Notes under the pieces: generated by a model
Seen by the model: only the letters and a program-made list of their open reading frames with translations
Databases searched by the model: none
Told to the model about the DNA's origin: nothing
Source of the DNA: Flavicella marina
Lineage (GTDB): Bacteria > Bacteroidota > Bacteroidia > Flavobacteriales > Flavobacteriaceae
Assembly (NCBI RefSeq): GCF_009193215.1
Contig: NZ_VYVA01000006.1
Location: forward strand, 124,001 to 188,000
Length of the DNA stretch: 64,000 nucleotides
Direction: 5' to 3'
Position numbers and translations under genes: made by a program
Shown: in pieces, positions 26,258 through 35,380 of the stretch
Layout: each line of letters opens with the position of its first letter
Numbering within the stretch: the stretch's first letter is position 1

Positions 26258-28945
26258 TTAGAAGAGACGTTGATCTGGTGCACTTCTTTTTTCGTATTTT
26301 AAATCGCTTAACATAGGTGATTTTACACCAATATAAAAATAATAAGATGTTCTGTCTCCAAAAGGAACCCAGTTGAAGTTAACTTTCCAACTGTCTAGAT
26401 CTCGTGAAAATCTAAGTTGTGTATAGGTGAAGCCAGCATTTACAAAATCGTAACCGGATGAAACTCCTACTTTCCATTTTGGAGTTAGTTCTACATCACC
26501 AGTAAACATTAAACTGTTGTTTGTTATCTCGCTTTCTCGGTTGCTATTTGAATAGGTGCTTGAATAAGATAGTCGAAGCGACCAAGGTATACTATTTTTG
26601 TACAGTACAACTTTTTCGTCTTTTCTGGAGTTTTCGTCATCAGGATTATTACCGTTGTTGAACTGGTCATTCGTCATACTTTGTCCAAACAAATCTGTGT
26701 TTTGTTCATTTAGTATTTCGTTCTCGTCTTTGTCTTTATCCTTGTCTTTCTTCTTTTCATCTTTATCGAAGTCCTTATTAGACAAAGAATAACTCATAGT
26801 AATATTCGCTCTAGTCAAACGAAACAAGCTTCCTCCATTGTTTATGTTATAGGTGTCATATCGTTGTCCGTTTGCATTGATAGCATAAGGATCAAGTGAT
26901 GCTCCACCATTTATACTTAGCTTATTGTTGAAAATTTGAGTTCCTGCGGTTACATTCACAGGACTCCATTTCAAACTATCAGCAGCGATGTTATAACTAG
27001 TTGAGAAATTTAAATTATTCAATATAGTTATCTTTTTAAATTCTTCATCACCGGTAGCTTCGTCATCTCTTACTTTGGCTTCAAAATTATTATTCAAAGA
27101 CATTCCAACTGTTTGAGACATTCCTTTCGAAGGTTGCCCATATACACCTCCTTCAAAAGGAGTGTATTCGATTTTGTCCAATGGATCTCCACTTTGTTGC
27201 ACTTCTTCATAATAATACCCAAAGTCTGGTCTGTAGTTGTATGAAATTGAAGGACGAACAGTATGGCGAATGGCTTCTAGTTTCTTTCCTTTGAATTTGA
27301 ACATACCATAAATGTTTGTTGATAAGGAGGCTCCAGCAGAATATTCTCTAAAGGAAGCAAAACCATCTATTGTATCTGTTACAGCAACTTGCTCGTCAGG
27401 ATCGTATGTTTTTTCGATTGATTTAAAATACCAGACTTCTTTATAATTAGCAGAAGGAGAAAGTGTAAAATACTTTAACATTTTCATGTTGGTACTCGCT
27501 GAAACATCTTGTTGTATACCTGCTTTCGCTTCGTCAAACATTTTTGGTGTAAAAAAATCTTCTTCTTTCACAACCATTCGGTTGTCTCCTTTCAAAGCAT
27601 AATTCAACCCGATTTTTTGAAAGGCATTTTTCTGAGTACCCGACTTCGGAGCAAATGGGAAAATACGATCCATGTTGAATTGCAACGAAGGCAAAGTCAT
27701 GGTGATTTCTTCTGTATTTGTGTTTTGAGAATGAGAAGCAGATACAGAAAAATTAAACGGAGTACCAACTATTTTTCTGTAGTATGAAACAGATGAACTA
27801 AGCGTGTTGGTCAAAGCGTTTGAATTGTTGTATTCATTCAAAGATTGACTGTAGTATTTACTACTACCTAAATTTACAGATGCAGAAAGTTTTGAGTTAG
27901 GGTTCGCTTTAGAATCTTGCGTGTGAGACCATCTGATGTTGTAATTTTGACTTTTACTATAGTCATCAAAACCTTGAACACTATAGATTAGATTTTCATA
28001 CCTAAAACTCATATTACCAGAATATTTGTACCTTTTTTTGTAAGATGATGCTAGGTTTACTCCCCAACTACCGTTCGAGTATAAATCTCCTAAAACTGTC
28101 AAATCAAAAAAGTCATTTCCAGCAAAATAATATCCTCCATTCTGAAAAAAGAATCCTTGACTAACTGACTGTCCGTAGGTAGGTACTACGATTCCTGATG
28201 TTTTTGTTGTGGTTAAAGGCAAGTATGCAAATGGTAAAAATACCGGTGTTGGTACATCTGCCACAACAAGGTGTGTAAACCCTACAATAATTTTTTTTCC
28301 TGGAACTATTTTTGCCTTGCTCGTTTGTAGATAATAATCTGGGTTTGCTTTGTCTGATGTTGTAAATCGAATTTTTCGAACATAAATGGTAGAGTCATTT
28401 AATCTTTTCATTTTTTGTCCAAGCGTGTAGATTCCGTCTTGTTCAGTTTTCAAACCATACACTAAAGCTTTGTCAGTTTTGAAATTAAAAACAATGGAGT
28501 CTTGTTCTGATTCTTCGCCGCCTTGATTGAAAACAGGAACTTGCGTGTATTCGCCGACACTGTCTTTGATACCTTTTGCAGTTACCGTATTTGTTTTATA
28601 GTCAATTTTGATGTCACCTGCCTTGATGTTTACATCTTTGTAAGTTATTTCGGCATTATTGTAAAGAGAAACTTTTTTGTTTACCACATCTTCAATAATG
28701 TAATCGTCAGCAGTGTGGTCAATAATAGCGTCAACAGCACCTTTCTGTTCTTCTTGAGGAGCCAGACTATCTTGTTGGATACTGTCGTTTGCAATTAAAT
28801 TTTCAGGAGGAGGGATGCTATCGTTAAGACTAAGTTTTTGGTTCGCTTCTTCTTGAATTTCTTCTTTGGTTTGAGCGTAGCTTTGCGTGGTTGCTATGAA
28901 GATAAACCCCAGTAATAAAAGTATGTATTTTATATTTGTTCGCAA
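26258..28945 (-). CDS. lptD: LPS assembly outer-membrane protein LptD
   Basis: An 895-residue protein of the Bacteroidota LptD/OstA-like family that inserts lipopolysaccharide into the outer leaflet. A signal peptide (MRTNIKYILLLL...SYAQ) is followed by an OstA-type periplasmic domain (DIKIDYKTNTVTAKG), then a large beta-barrel beginning near PTPVFLPFAYLPL. Starts: the frame reaches a TTG at 29008, but TTG 28945 gives an ideal signal peptide and leaves room for a -7 box; no ATG is in frame. A loop late in the barrel is a run of alternating Lys and Asp followed by NEILNEQNTD. It is divergent from the amidase gene. Confidence 0.88.
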   Translation of the reverse strand: MRTNIKYILLLLGFIFIATTQSYAQTKEEIQEEANQKLSLNDSIPPPENLIANDSIQQDSLAPQEEQKGAVDAIIDHTADDYIIEDVVNKKVSLYNNAEITYKDVNIKAGDIKIDYKTNTVTAKGIKDSVGEYTQVPVFNQGGEESEQDSIVFNFKTDKALVYGLKTEQDGIYTLGQKMKRLNDSTIYVRKIRFTTSDKANPDYYLQTSKAKIVPGKKIIVGFTHLVVADVPTPVFLPFAYLPLTTTKTSGIVVPTYGQSVSQGFFFQNGGYYFAGNDFFDLTVLGDLYSNGSWGVNLASSYKKRYKYSGNMSFRYENLIYSVQGFDDYSKSQNYNIRWSHTQDSKANPNSKLSASVNLGSSKYYSQSLNEYNNSNALTNTLSSSVSYYRKIVGTPFNFSVSASHSQNTNTEEITMTLPSLQFNMDRIFPFAPKSGTQKNAFQKIGLNYALKGDNRMVVKEEDFFTPKMFDEAKAGIQQDVSASTNMKMLKYFTLSPSANYKEVWYFKSIEKTYDPDEQVAVTDTIDGFASFREYSAGASLSTNIYGMFKFKGKKLEAIRHTVRPSISYNYRPDFGYYYEEVQQSGDPLDKIEYTPFEGGVYGQPSKGMSQTVGMSLNNNFEAKVRDDEATGDEEFKKITILNNLNFSTSYNIAADSLKWSPVNVTAGTQIFNNKLSINGGASLDPYAINANGQRYDTYNINNGGSLFRLTRANITMSYSLSNKDFDKDEKKKDKDKDKDENEILNEQNTDLFGQSMTNDQFNNGNNPDDENSRKDEKVVLYKNSIPWSLRLSYSSTYSNSNRESEITNNSLMFTGDVELTPKWKVGVSSGYDFVNAGFTYTQLRFSRDLDSWKVNFNWVPFGDRTSYYFYIGVKSPMLSDLKYEKRSAPDQRLF

Positions 28946-28965
28946 TGCTTTATATGCTATTTTTG
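28936..28965 (+). promoter_or_regulatory. Bacteroidota-type promoter of the amidase operon
   Basis: TTG at 28936-28938 (TTTG from 28935), a 19-base spacer and TATTTTTG at 28958-28965 form a full match. The start site would be near 28972, 56 bases before the amidase ATG. It overlaps the 5' end of the divergent lptD. Confidence 0.55.
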
Positions 28966-29005
28966 TGCTATTAGTCTTGCTTTTTTGAGCAACTTCATAA
29001 GTTGC

Positions 29006-29013
29006 CAAAATTA
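29006..29013 (-). promoter_or_regulatory. -7 box of the lptD promoter
   Basis: Minus-strand TAATTTTG fits TAnnTTTG and would start transcription near 28999, compatible with the TTG start at 28945 but not with one at 29008. Confidence 0.35.
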
Positions 29014-29027
29014 ATTAAAAAATATTG

Positions 29028-30143
29028 ATGAACTTGTTACATTCTTCTAAAATTAACCATAAAATCAAACAAATTGTTTTTTTGTTAATTTTTTTTCAAA
29101 CTATTTGTTTTTTGCCTGCAATTTCGGGGCAAGAAAAAATCTTTACAGTGGTGTTAGATGCGGGACATGGCGGAAAAGATCCGGGTAAAGTTGGTTACAA
29201 GAAATACAAAGAAAAAGACATAGCTTTAGATATTGTTTTACGCGTTGGAAAAATCTTAGAAAAAGGTAGGAATATTGAAGTGATTTATACTCGAAAGAAA
29301 GATGTTTTTATCGATTTATGGGAGCGCGGTAGAATTGCAAATCGAGCGGATGCAGATTTGTTTGTTTCGGTGCATTGCAACGCACACAATTCGCAAGCAT
29401 CAGGATCAGAGACTTGGGTTCTAGGATTGCATGCGAATAAAAGAAATTTTGAGGTAGCAAAAGCAGAAAATGAAGTGATTTTGCTAGAGGAAAACTATCA
29501 GGAAAAATACAAAGGTTTTAATCCAAATTCTCCTGAGTCGATGATTGGACTTACTTTAGAACAAGAAGAAAATCTCGATGAAAGTATTTTATTGGCAAGT
29601 TCGATTCAGAAGTATTTTAAATCGAAGTTAAAGCGAACCGATAGAGGTGTAAAACAAGCAGGGTTTGTTGTGTTGCATCAAACTTACATGCCAAGTATAT
29701 TGATAGAAACAGGTTTTTTAACCAATAAAAAAGAAGGGGCCTATCTCTATTCAAAAAAGGGGAAATCAGAAATGGCTTCTGCTATATCTGGAGCCATGTT
29801 GAATTATATAGATGGTATCCGTTTGAACACAGTTTCAGAGGTCGCTACATTGCCTGTATCGACGAATAATATTTCAAAATCACATGAAGAAAAACCTTAT
29901 TTCAAAATTCAAATAGCTTCCGGAAAAACAAAAATTAGTACTGCAAGTTATAATTTCAAAGGACTAAAGAATATAGAACGTGTACCAGTTGGTAGTTATT
30001 ACAAATATTATCTTGGGAATACAGAAAGTTATGATGAAGCGAAATCACTATTAAAAAAGGCTAAGAAAGCAGGGTACAAATCTTCATTTATTGCGGCGTT
30101 TGTTGGCAATGAAAGAATTTCTTTAGCAGACGCAATTAAGTAG
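29028..30143 (+). CDS. N-acetylmuramoyl-L-alanine amidase with C-terminal SPOR-like domain
   Basis: A 371-residue exported zinc amidase (Amidase_3) that cuts the bond between MurNAc and the stem peptide. A signal segment (IKQIVFLLIFFQTICFLPAISG) precedes the catalytic domain. Zinc ligands are seen as the His of LDAGHGGKDPG and the His of VSVHCNAH, and the catalytic Glu lies in LIETGFLTN. The last 80 residues (FKIQIASGKTKIS to FIAAFVG) resemble a SPOR domain, which binds denuded glycan at the septum, so a role in cell separation is likely. A TTG directly before the ATG was not used as start. Confidence 0.92.
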   Translation: MNLLHSSKINHKIKQIVFLLIFFQTICFLPAISGQEKIFTVVLDAGHGGKDPGKVGYKKYKEKDIALDIVLRVGKILEKGRNIEVIYTRKKDVFIDLWERGRIANRADADLFVSVHCNAHNSQASGSETWVLGLHANKRNFEVAKAENEVILLEENYQEKYKGFNPNSPESMIGLTLEQEENLDESILLASSIQKYFKSKLKRTDRGVKQAGFVVLHQTYMPSILIETGFLTNKKEGAYLYSKKGKSEMASAISGAMLNYIDGIRLNTVSEVATLPVSTNNISKSHEEKPYFKIQIASGKTKISTASYNFKGLKNIERVPVGSYYKYYLGNTESYDEAKSLLKKAKKAGYKSSFIAAFVGNERISLADAIK

Positions 30144-30173
30144 TATTTAATTTTTACAGACAGATTTAATTAG

Positions 30174-30181
30174 TAATTTTG
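30174..30181 (+). promoter_or_regulatory. -7 box before the MCE-domain gene
   Basis: TAATTTTG fits TAnnTTTG, 16 bases before ATG 30198. No -33 TTG at the usual place, so read-through from the amidase promoter remains the simpler idea. Confidence 0.25.
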
Positions 30182-30197
30182 TTTTATATTTAAATAT

Positions 30198-31166
30198 ATG
30201 ATTAAGATTAATAGAGAGTTTAAAACAGGTATTGTAGTAATCGTAGTTGTTGCGGTTTTTATTTGGGGGTTTAATTACTTAAAAGGACACAATATCTTCG
30301 ATGGAAATTCAGATACGTATTATACAAGATATCAAAATGTACAAGGCTTGAGCACTTCTAGTGCTGTTACTGTTAATGGTTTTGCCATTGGAAAAGTGAT
30401 TGATATTTCTTTTGATCCGGACCCAGAAAGGAGAGGGGATTTGATTGTGAAGTTTAGCATAGAGAAAAAGTTTGATTTTGGTAAGGAAAGTATTGCTAAA
30501 GTATATAGCGCAAGTTTGATGGGAGGTAAGTCGTTGGCAATTGTACCTTCTTATGATAGTGAGCCTGCAGTTTCAGGAGATTTTTTGAAGGGAGAAATTG
30601 AATCTGATATATTTTCGTCGGTTGGTGAAAAATTAAATCCATTACAGTCGAAACTAGAAAGTGTAATAACAAGTGCAGATTCACTTTTGGTGAATGTCAA
30701 TCATGTATTAGATAAGGAGACTCAAGGACATATTAAAAACTCAATAGCTAGTCTTGATGGAGCGATGAGGAATCTAGAAAGAATGATTTTGAACTCTGAG
30801 ATGATGGTGATAGAAAACAGAAAAACGCTTAACAATTCTATGAAGAACGTTGAAAATGTTTCTCAGAATTTTTCGGCTATTTCGGATACCCTGGCAAATG
30901 CAAACTTAGGAGAATTGATGGCTAAGATCGATTCTACGATGGCAAATTTAGAAGCGATAACAACCACCATTAACAATGGAGACGGTACTATAGGGAAATT
31001 TGTAAATGACCCAGCAGTGTATGATAACTTAGAGAAAGCAACTGGAGAATTAGGAGAACTTTTAGAAGATCTTAAACTAAACCCGAAACGCTATGTGCAT
31101 TTTTCTATGTTTGGTAAAAAACAGAAAGAATACGTTGAGAATGACTCGATTCCAGCAGAGAAATAA
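30198..31166 (+). CDS. MlaD-like MCE-domain protein
   Basis: A 322-residue protein with one N-terminal membrane helix (residues about 11-25) and an MCE domain at about 38-115 (YYTRYQNVQGLSTSSAVTVNG, then VYSASLMGGKSLAIVP). The remaining 200 residues are helical and probably coiled-coil, with asparagine and leucine repeats. MlaD-type proteins form periplasmic hexamers that bind lipid and join an ABC transporter moving phospholipids between membranes. No ABC subunits lie next to it here. Spacing to the Fe-S gene is 21 bases. Confidence 0.88.
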   Translation: MIKINREFKTGIVVIVVVAVFIWGFNYLKGHNIFDGNSDTYYTRYQNVQGLSTSSAVTVNGFAIGKVIDISFDPDPERRGDLIVKFSIEKKFDFGKESIAKVYSASLMGGKSLAIVPSYDSEPAVSGDFLKGEIESDIFSSVGEKLNPLQSKLESVITSADSLLVNVNHVLDKETQGHIKNSIASLDGAMRNLERMILNSEMMVIENRKTLNNSMKNVENVSQNFSAISDTLANANLGELMAKIDSTMANLEAITTTINNGDGTIGKFVNDPAVYDNLEKATGELGELLEDLKLNPKRYVHFSMFGKKQKEYVENDSIPAEK

Positions 31167-31187
31167 ACAAATTCCTTATCTTTAATT

Positions 31188-32501
31188 ATGGAATACTTAC
31201 CTAATATAATTTTTACTTTACTTGCAGTAGCTAGTATTGGTTTTTTTGTGAAAAATGTAAAAAAATTAAAACGAAATATTTTTCTAGGAAAAGATATTGA
31301 TCGGAATGACAGATCAAAAGAAAGATGGGCGAATATGTTTCGTATTGCATTAGGACAATCAAAAATGGTTAGGAGACCTGTATCTGGTTTTTTACATATC
31401 ATTGTTTATGTTGGGTTTATTATCATCAATATAGAAGTGTTAGAAATACTTTTAGATGGGGTTTTAGGTACGCATCGTTTGTTCTTGCCATTGTTAGGTG
31501 ATAACGTCTATGGTTTTTTAATTGGAACATTTGAAGTATTAGCATTTTTGGTTTTTGTGTCTGTCGTAGTTTTTTGGATTCGAAGAAACATTATAAAAAT
31601 CAAACGTTTTTGGAATAAAGAAATGACGAGTTGGCCCAAAAATGATGGAAACAATATTTTGTACTTTGAAATGGTGTTGATGTCGTTGTTTTTAATCATG
31701 AATGCATCGGATGTTCATTTTCAAGAAATCAACATAGGAAATCCGATTAGTCAGTTTTTAGCACCATTTTTTAATTCACTCTCAACTGAAAGTGTCCATT
31801 TTGTTGAGCGAACTGCTTGGTGGATTCATATTTGTGGAATTTTCGTGTTTTTGAATTATTTATACTATTCGAAGCATTTGCATGTGCTGTTGGCATTCCC
31901 GAATACGTTTTATGCAAATTTGAATTCTAAAGGAAAGTTTCCGAACAATCCAACGGTAACGAAAGAAGTACAAACCATGATGGATCCAAACGCTGATCCT
32001 TACGCAATGCCTGAAGAGCCTGAAGGGGAACCTGAAAAATTTGGAGCTAGTGATGTTACTGATTTGAACTGGGTGCAATTGATGAATGCTTATACTTGTA
32101 CAGAGTGCGGTAGATGTACTTCTGTTTGCCCTGCAAATCAAACTGGTAAAGAATTATCACCACGTGCAATCATGATGAAAACTCGTGATCGATTGGAAGA
32201 AGTGGGGAAAAACATTGATTTTAATAAAGGGAGTTTTGTTGATGATGGAAAACAATTGTTGGGTGAAGGATACATTACGCAAGAAGAAATTTGGGCTTGT
32301 ACAAGTTGTAATGCTTGTGTAGAAGAATGTCCTGTCAATATTGATCCTTTGTCCATAATTATGGACATGCGTCAGTATTTGGTGATGGAGCAGTCTGCTG
32401 CGCCTCAAGAGTTGAATTCGATGATGAGTAATATTGAAAATAATGGAGCTCCATGGCCGTACAATCAAATGGATCGTTTGAATTGGAAAGACGAAGCTTA
32501 A
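31188..32501 (+). CDS. Membrane-bound 4Fe-4S oxidoreductase subunit
   Basis: A 437-residue protein with about five membrane segments in the first 240 residues and a soluble ferredoxin-like part holding two 4Fe-4S motifs, CTECGRCTSVCPAN and CTSCNACVEECPVN. Two histidines in the membrane part (HIIVYVGF, WWIHICG) could bind haem, as in HdrE/NarI-like subunits, though this is an inference. Together with the next gene it resembles a heterodisulfide-reductase-type module that moves electrons between a quinone pool and an unknown partner. Substrate unknown. Confidence 0.8.
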   Translation: MEYLPNIIFTLLAVASIGFFVKNVKKLKRNIFLGKDIDRNDRSKERWANMFRIALGQSKMVRRPVSGFLHIIVYVGFIIINIEVLEILLDGVLGTHRLFLPLLGDNVYGFLIGTFEVLAFLVFVSVVVFWIRRNIIKIKRFWNKEMTSWPKNDGNNILYFEMVLMSLFLIMNASDVHFQEINIGNPISQFLAPFFNSLSTESVHFVERTAWWIHICGIFVFLNYLYYSKHLHVLLAFPNTFYANLNSKGKFPNNPTVTKEVQTMMDPNADPYAMPEEPEGEPEKFGASDVTDLNWVQLMNAYTCTECGRCTSVCPANQTGKELSPRAIMMKTRDRLEEVGKNIDFNKGSFVDDGKQLLGEGYITQEEIWACTSCNACVEECPVNIDPLSIIMDMRQYLVMEQSAAPQELNSMMSNIENNGAPWPYNQMDRLNWKDEA

Positions 32502-32542
32502 TAAATAAAAATAATAGAGGAAACTCTTAAAAATATAGAAGT

Positions 32543-33322
32543 ATGAACGTACCTACAATGGCTGAAATGATGACACAAGGAAAACAACCAGAAGTGTTGT
32601 TTTGGGTTGGATGCGCAGGGAGTTTTGATGATAGAGCAAAAAAAATCACCAAAGCTTTTGTTAAGATTTTGAACAATGCAAATATCGATTTTGCTGTTTT
32701 AGGAGCTGAAGAAAGTTGTACAGGAGATCCAGCGAAGCGTTCTGGAAATGAGTTCTTGTTTCAGATGCAAGCGATGGCAAATATTGAGGTGCTGAATGCT
32801 TATGAGGTGAAGAAAATAGTTACTGCTTGTCCTCATTGCTTCAATACGATAAAAAATGAATATCCAGAATTAGGAGGGAACTATGAGGTTGTGCACCATA
32901 CTCAGTTATTGAAAGATTTGTTAGATACTGGAAAAATGACGATTGAAGGTGGGCAATTTAAAGGAAAGAAAATTACATTTCACGATCCGTGTTATTTAGG
33001 TAGGGCCAATGATGTTTACGAGGCACCAAGAGAATTGATTCGTAAACTAGACGTTGAATTGGTAGAAATGAAACGTTGCAAAGTGAATGGATTGTGTTGT
33101 GGAGCAGGAGGCGCTCAAATGTTTAAGGATGCTGAAAAAGGAGATAAAGAAGTCAATGTTTTACGTACAGAAGATGCTATCAAAGTAAAACCAGAAATAA
33201 TTGCAACCGGTTGTCCGTTTTGTAATACTATGATGACGGATGGTGTCAAAAACAAAGAAAAAGAAACAGAAATTGAGGTAATGGATATTGCAGAAATGAT
33301 TGCTAACGCTCAAGATTTATAA
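32543..33322 (+). CDS. CCG-domain (Fe-S)-binding protein, HdrB/LutA-like
   Basis: A 259-residue cytosolic protein with two cysteine-rich (CCG-type) domains. The first has GCAGSFD, ESCTGDPAKR and CPHCFN, with one cysteine of the usual pair missing. The second is complete, with HDPCYLGR, LCCGAGGAQMF and CPFCNTM. Such domains hold a non-cubane or [4Fe-4S] cluster in heterodisulfide reductases, glycolate oxidase GlcF and lactate-utilisation LutA. It lies 41 bases after the membrane Fe-S protein and surely works with it. A terminator closes the operon. Confidence 0.82.
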   Translation: MNVPTMAEMMTQGKQPEVLFWVGCAGSFDDRAKKITKAFVKILNNANIDFAVLGAEESCTGDPAKRSGNEFLFQMQAMANIEVLNAYEVKKIVTACPHCFNTIKNEYPELGGNYEVVHHTQLLKDLLDTGKMTIEGGQFKGKKITFHDPCYLGRANDVYEAPRELIRKLDVELVEMKRCKVNGLCCGAGGAQMFKDAEKGDKEVNVLRTEDAIKVKPEIIATGCPFCNTMMTDGVKNKEKETEIEVMDIAEMIANAQDL

Positions 33323-33368
33323 GGTTTCTTAAGAACAAAGGCATATTACACTATAGTAACTGATTTAT

Positions 33369-33407
33369 AAAAAGTACACTTCGATATGCTCGGTGTACTT
33401 TTTTTAT
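33369..33407. terminator. Bidirectional terminator between the Fe-S operon and mazG
   Basis: AAAAAGTACAC (33369-33379) pairs perfectly with GTGTACTTTTT (33393-33403), with T runs on both strands. The mazG stop codon touches its right end. Confidence 0.8.
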
Positions 33408-34183
33408 TTGAAATACTTTTTTGCTTCGTCCCAAAAAACATCCATCTCTTCAAGTGACATATCAGATAGTTTTTTGTTTTTCTTCTGAGCTGCAGATTCT
33501 AAAAACTGAAATCGTTTTGTGAATTTTTTATTCGTACGCTCTAAAGCATTCTCTGGGTTTACGTTTATAAATCGTGCATAATTGATCATAGAAAATAATA
33601 CATCACCAAATTCTGCCTCAATTTTATCTACGTTTCCATTTTTTACCTCTTCGTTTAACTCACCTAATTCTTCTTGCACTTTTTCCCAAACTTGATGTGG
33701 TTCTTCCCAATCAAAACCAACACCAGCAACTTTATCTTGAATACGGTTGGCTTTTACCAAGGCGGGTAAAGATTTAGGCACTCCTTCTAGAACAGAAGTT
33801 TTCCCTTCCTTTAATTTGAGTTTTTCCCAATTCTTTTTCACTTCTTCTTCATCGGTAACTTTAACATCACCATAGATATGCGGATGCCTATGGATAAGTT
33901 TTTCAACAATGGTGTCAGAAATACTGCCTAAGTCAAAAGAATTTGTTTCTGAACCGATTTTAGCGTAAAAAACGATATGCAGTAATAAGTCACCTAATTC
34001 TTTTTTTATTTCTTCTTTGTCGTCTTCTAAGATTGCATCTGCCAGCTCATAGGTTTCTTCAATAGTCAAGTGACGTAAGGTTTCAAAAGTTTGTTTTTTA
34101 TCCCATGGGCACTTTTCGCGAAGTTCATCCATTACGTCTAATAATTTGTTGAAGGATGCAAGTTGTTTCTCTCTATTCGTCAT
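33404..34183 (-). CDS. mazG: Nucleoside triphosphate pyrophosphohydrolase MazG
   Basis: A 259-residue tandem MazG protein that hydrolyses NTPs to NMP and pyrophosphate and so clears damaged nucleotides. The first domain has CPWDKKQTFETLRHLTIEET followed by the EExxE/ExxD metal motif in EEIKKELGDLLLHIVFYA. The second repeats it in KIEAEFGDVLFSMINYAR. Length is that of the full two-domain form. It is last in a minus-strand group ruvX-def-DUF5606-mazG that I recall from other flavobacteria; a terminator lies between DUF5606 and mazG. Confidence 0.94.
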   Translation of the reverse strand: MTNREKQLASFNKLLDVMDELREKCPWDKKQTFETLRHLTIEETYELADAILEDDKEEIKKELGDLLLHIVFYAKIGSETNSFDLGSISDTIVEKLIHRHPHIYGDVKVTDEEEVKKNWEKLKLKEGKTSVLEGVPKSLPALVKANRIQDKVAGVGFDWEEPHQVWEKVQEELGELNEEVKNGNVDKIEAEFGDVLFSMINYARFINVNPENALERTNKKFTKRFQFLESAAQKKNKKLSDMSLEEMDVFWDEAKKYFK

Positions 34184-34230
34184 GTTGAAATTTTTATAAA
34201 AATAGAAAATACAATTGAGATTAAACCTAA

Positions 34231-34262
34231 AAAAAGCCGATGTATAAACATCAGCTTTTTTT
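34231..34262 (-). terminator. Intrinsic terminator after the DUF5606 gene
   Basis: Arms at 34231-34243 and 34248-34260 form a 13-bp stem with one mismatch and a 4-base loop, with a T run on the minus strand. Confidence 0.65.
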
Positions 34263-34278
34263 ATTTTAACGGAAGAAA

Positions 34279-34698
34279 TTATGCTTCTTCGGTTTCTTCT
34301 GATTCTTTGATTGTAGCAAAGTCAAATTCTGCATTTACTAAGATGTTGTACCATTGAATCACTTTTTTGATATTCGATGCATACACACGTTCTTCATCAA
34401 AATTTGGAAGTACTTCACTGAAATAGTTTAATAATGTTGCATTGTCAGCCTTATGGCTAATTTCGGTTGTTTTACCAGCTTCTTTTTCATGCATTGATAA
34501 GAATACTTCTCTTAAAGGTACTTCTTCTTCATAGGTGTAGATGGCAATATCATTCAATACACTCACATTATGGCTGTTCGTGATAGGAGATTTTTTTTGA
34601 TCTACTAAAGATTGAACTACAAAGCCTCCTTTAGACTGTGAAATGATATTAAATAATCCTGGTTTTCCAGAAATAGCGATAGTTTTAGATAATCCCAT
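34279..34698 (-). CDS. DUF5606 family protein
   Basis: A 139-residue soluble protein found in Bacteroidota between def and mazG. It starts MGLSKTIAISGKPGLFNIISQ, a short beta-rich region of about 60 residues, followed by a helical part (LREVFLSMHEKE, LLNYFSEVLPNFDEERVY, KKVIQWYNILV) and an acidic tail ESEETEEA. There is no signal peptide or membrane segment. Its job is not known to me. It is 18 bases downstream of def, so it is probably co-transcribed with the deformylase, which hints at a translation-related or housekeeping role only by position. Confidence 0.75.
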   Translation of the reverse strand: MGLSKTIAISGKPGLFNIISQSKGGFVVQSLVDQKKSPITNSHNVSVLNDIAIYTYEEEVPLREVFLSMHEKEAGKTTEISHKADNATLLNYFSEVLPNFDEERVYASNIKKVIQWYNILVNAEFDFATIKESEETEEA

Positions 34699-34716
34699 TT
34701 TAAATATTTTAAATTT

Positions 34717-35304
34717 TTATTTTCTTTTAGCATTTGGAAAACGCATTCTATATTCAGAATTTACTTTTCCTTTTGATATGTTTTCTAATTTTTTCTTTAA
34801 TAGTCTTTTTTTCAAAGAAGAAAGTTTGTCTGTAAAAAGAACTCCCTCTATGTGGTCGTATTCGTGTTGAAAAACTCTAGCAGCCAAACCTTTTAATTCC
34901 ATAGTTTGTTTCTCAAAGCTTTCATTTAAATATTCAATTTTTACAGTTTCTTTTCTAAATACATCTTCACGAATATCAGGAATACTTAAACAACCTTCAC
35001 TAAAAGCCCATTCATCACCAGTCTCTTCAATTATTTTTGCATTGATAAATACATGTCTGAAATCTTTTAAAGCAGTTCTGTCTTCTTCTGATAATTCTTC
35101 ATCTTCTGCAAACGGAGACGCATCGATCACGAAAAGTCGAATTGCACGGCCAATTTGAGGAGCAGCCAAGCCAACTCCATGTGCGTTTTCCATGGTTTCC
35201 CACATATTGCTAATAAGCTTTTCTAATTCAGAATATTCAGCATCAATATCTTTCCCTACTTTTCTTAATACAGGATCGCCATAGGCAACAATTGGTAAAA
35301 TCAT
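34717..35304 (-). CDS. def: Peptide deformylase
   Basis: A 195-residue metalloprotease that removes the formyl group from new proteins. All three motifs are there: GVGLAAPQIG near residue 43, EGCLSIPD (metal cysteine) and QHEYDHIEGVLF (two metal histidines and the catalytic Glu). The C-terminal lysine-rich tail is usual for Bacteroidota. It is the first gene of a unit with DUF5606; ruvX lies upstream in the same direction after 76 bases that hold a -7 box. Confidence 0.96.
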   Translation of the reverse strand: MILPIVAYGDPVLRKVGKDIDAEYSELEKLISNMWETMENAHGVGLAAPQIGRAIRLFVIDASPFAEDEELSEEDRTALKDFRHVFINAKIIEETGDEWAFSEGCLSIPDIREDVFRKETVKIEYLNESFEKQTMELKGLAARVFQHEYDHIEGVLFTDKLSSLKKRLLKKKLENISKGKVNSEYRMRFPNAKRK

Positions 35305-35329
35305 CTGTAGATCTTTTTAATTTAGGCTG

Positions 35330-35337
35330 CAAAAGTA
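35330..35337 (-). promoter_or_regulatory. -7 box of the def promoter
   Basis: Minus-strand TACTTTTG fits TAnnTTTG, 25 bases before the def ATG. No -33 TTG seen at the usual distance. Confidence 0.35.
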
Positions 35338-35380
35338 CAAAATATAAGCAGTGTTTTAAAACTTATTTACGAAGAGAAAA

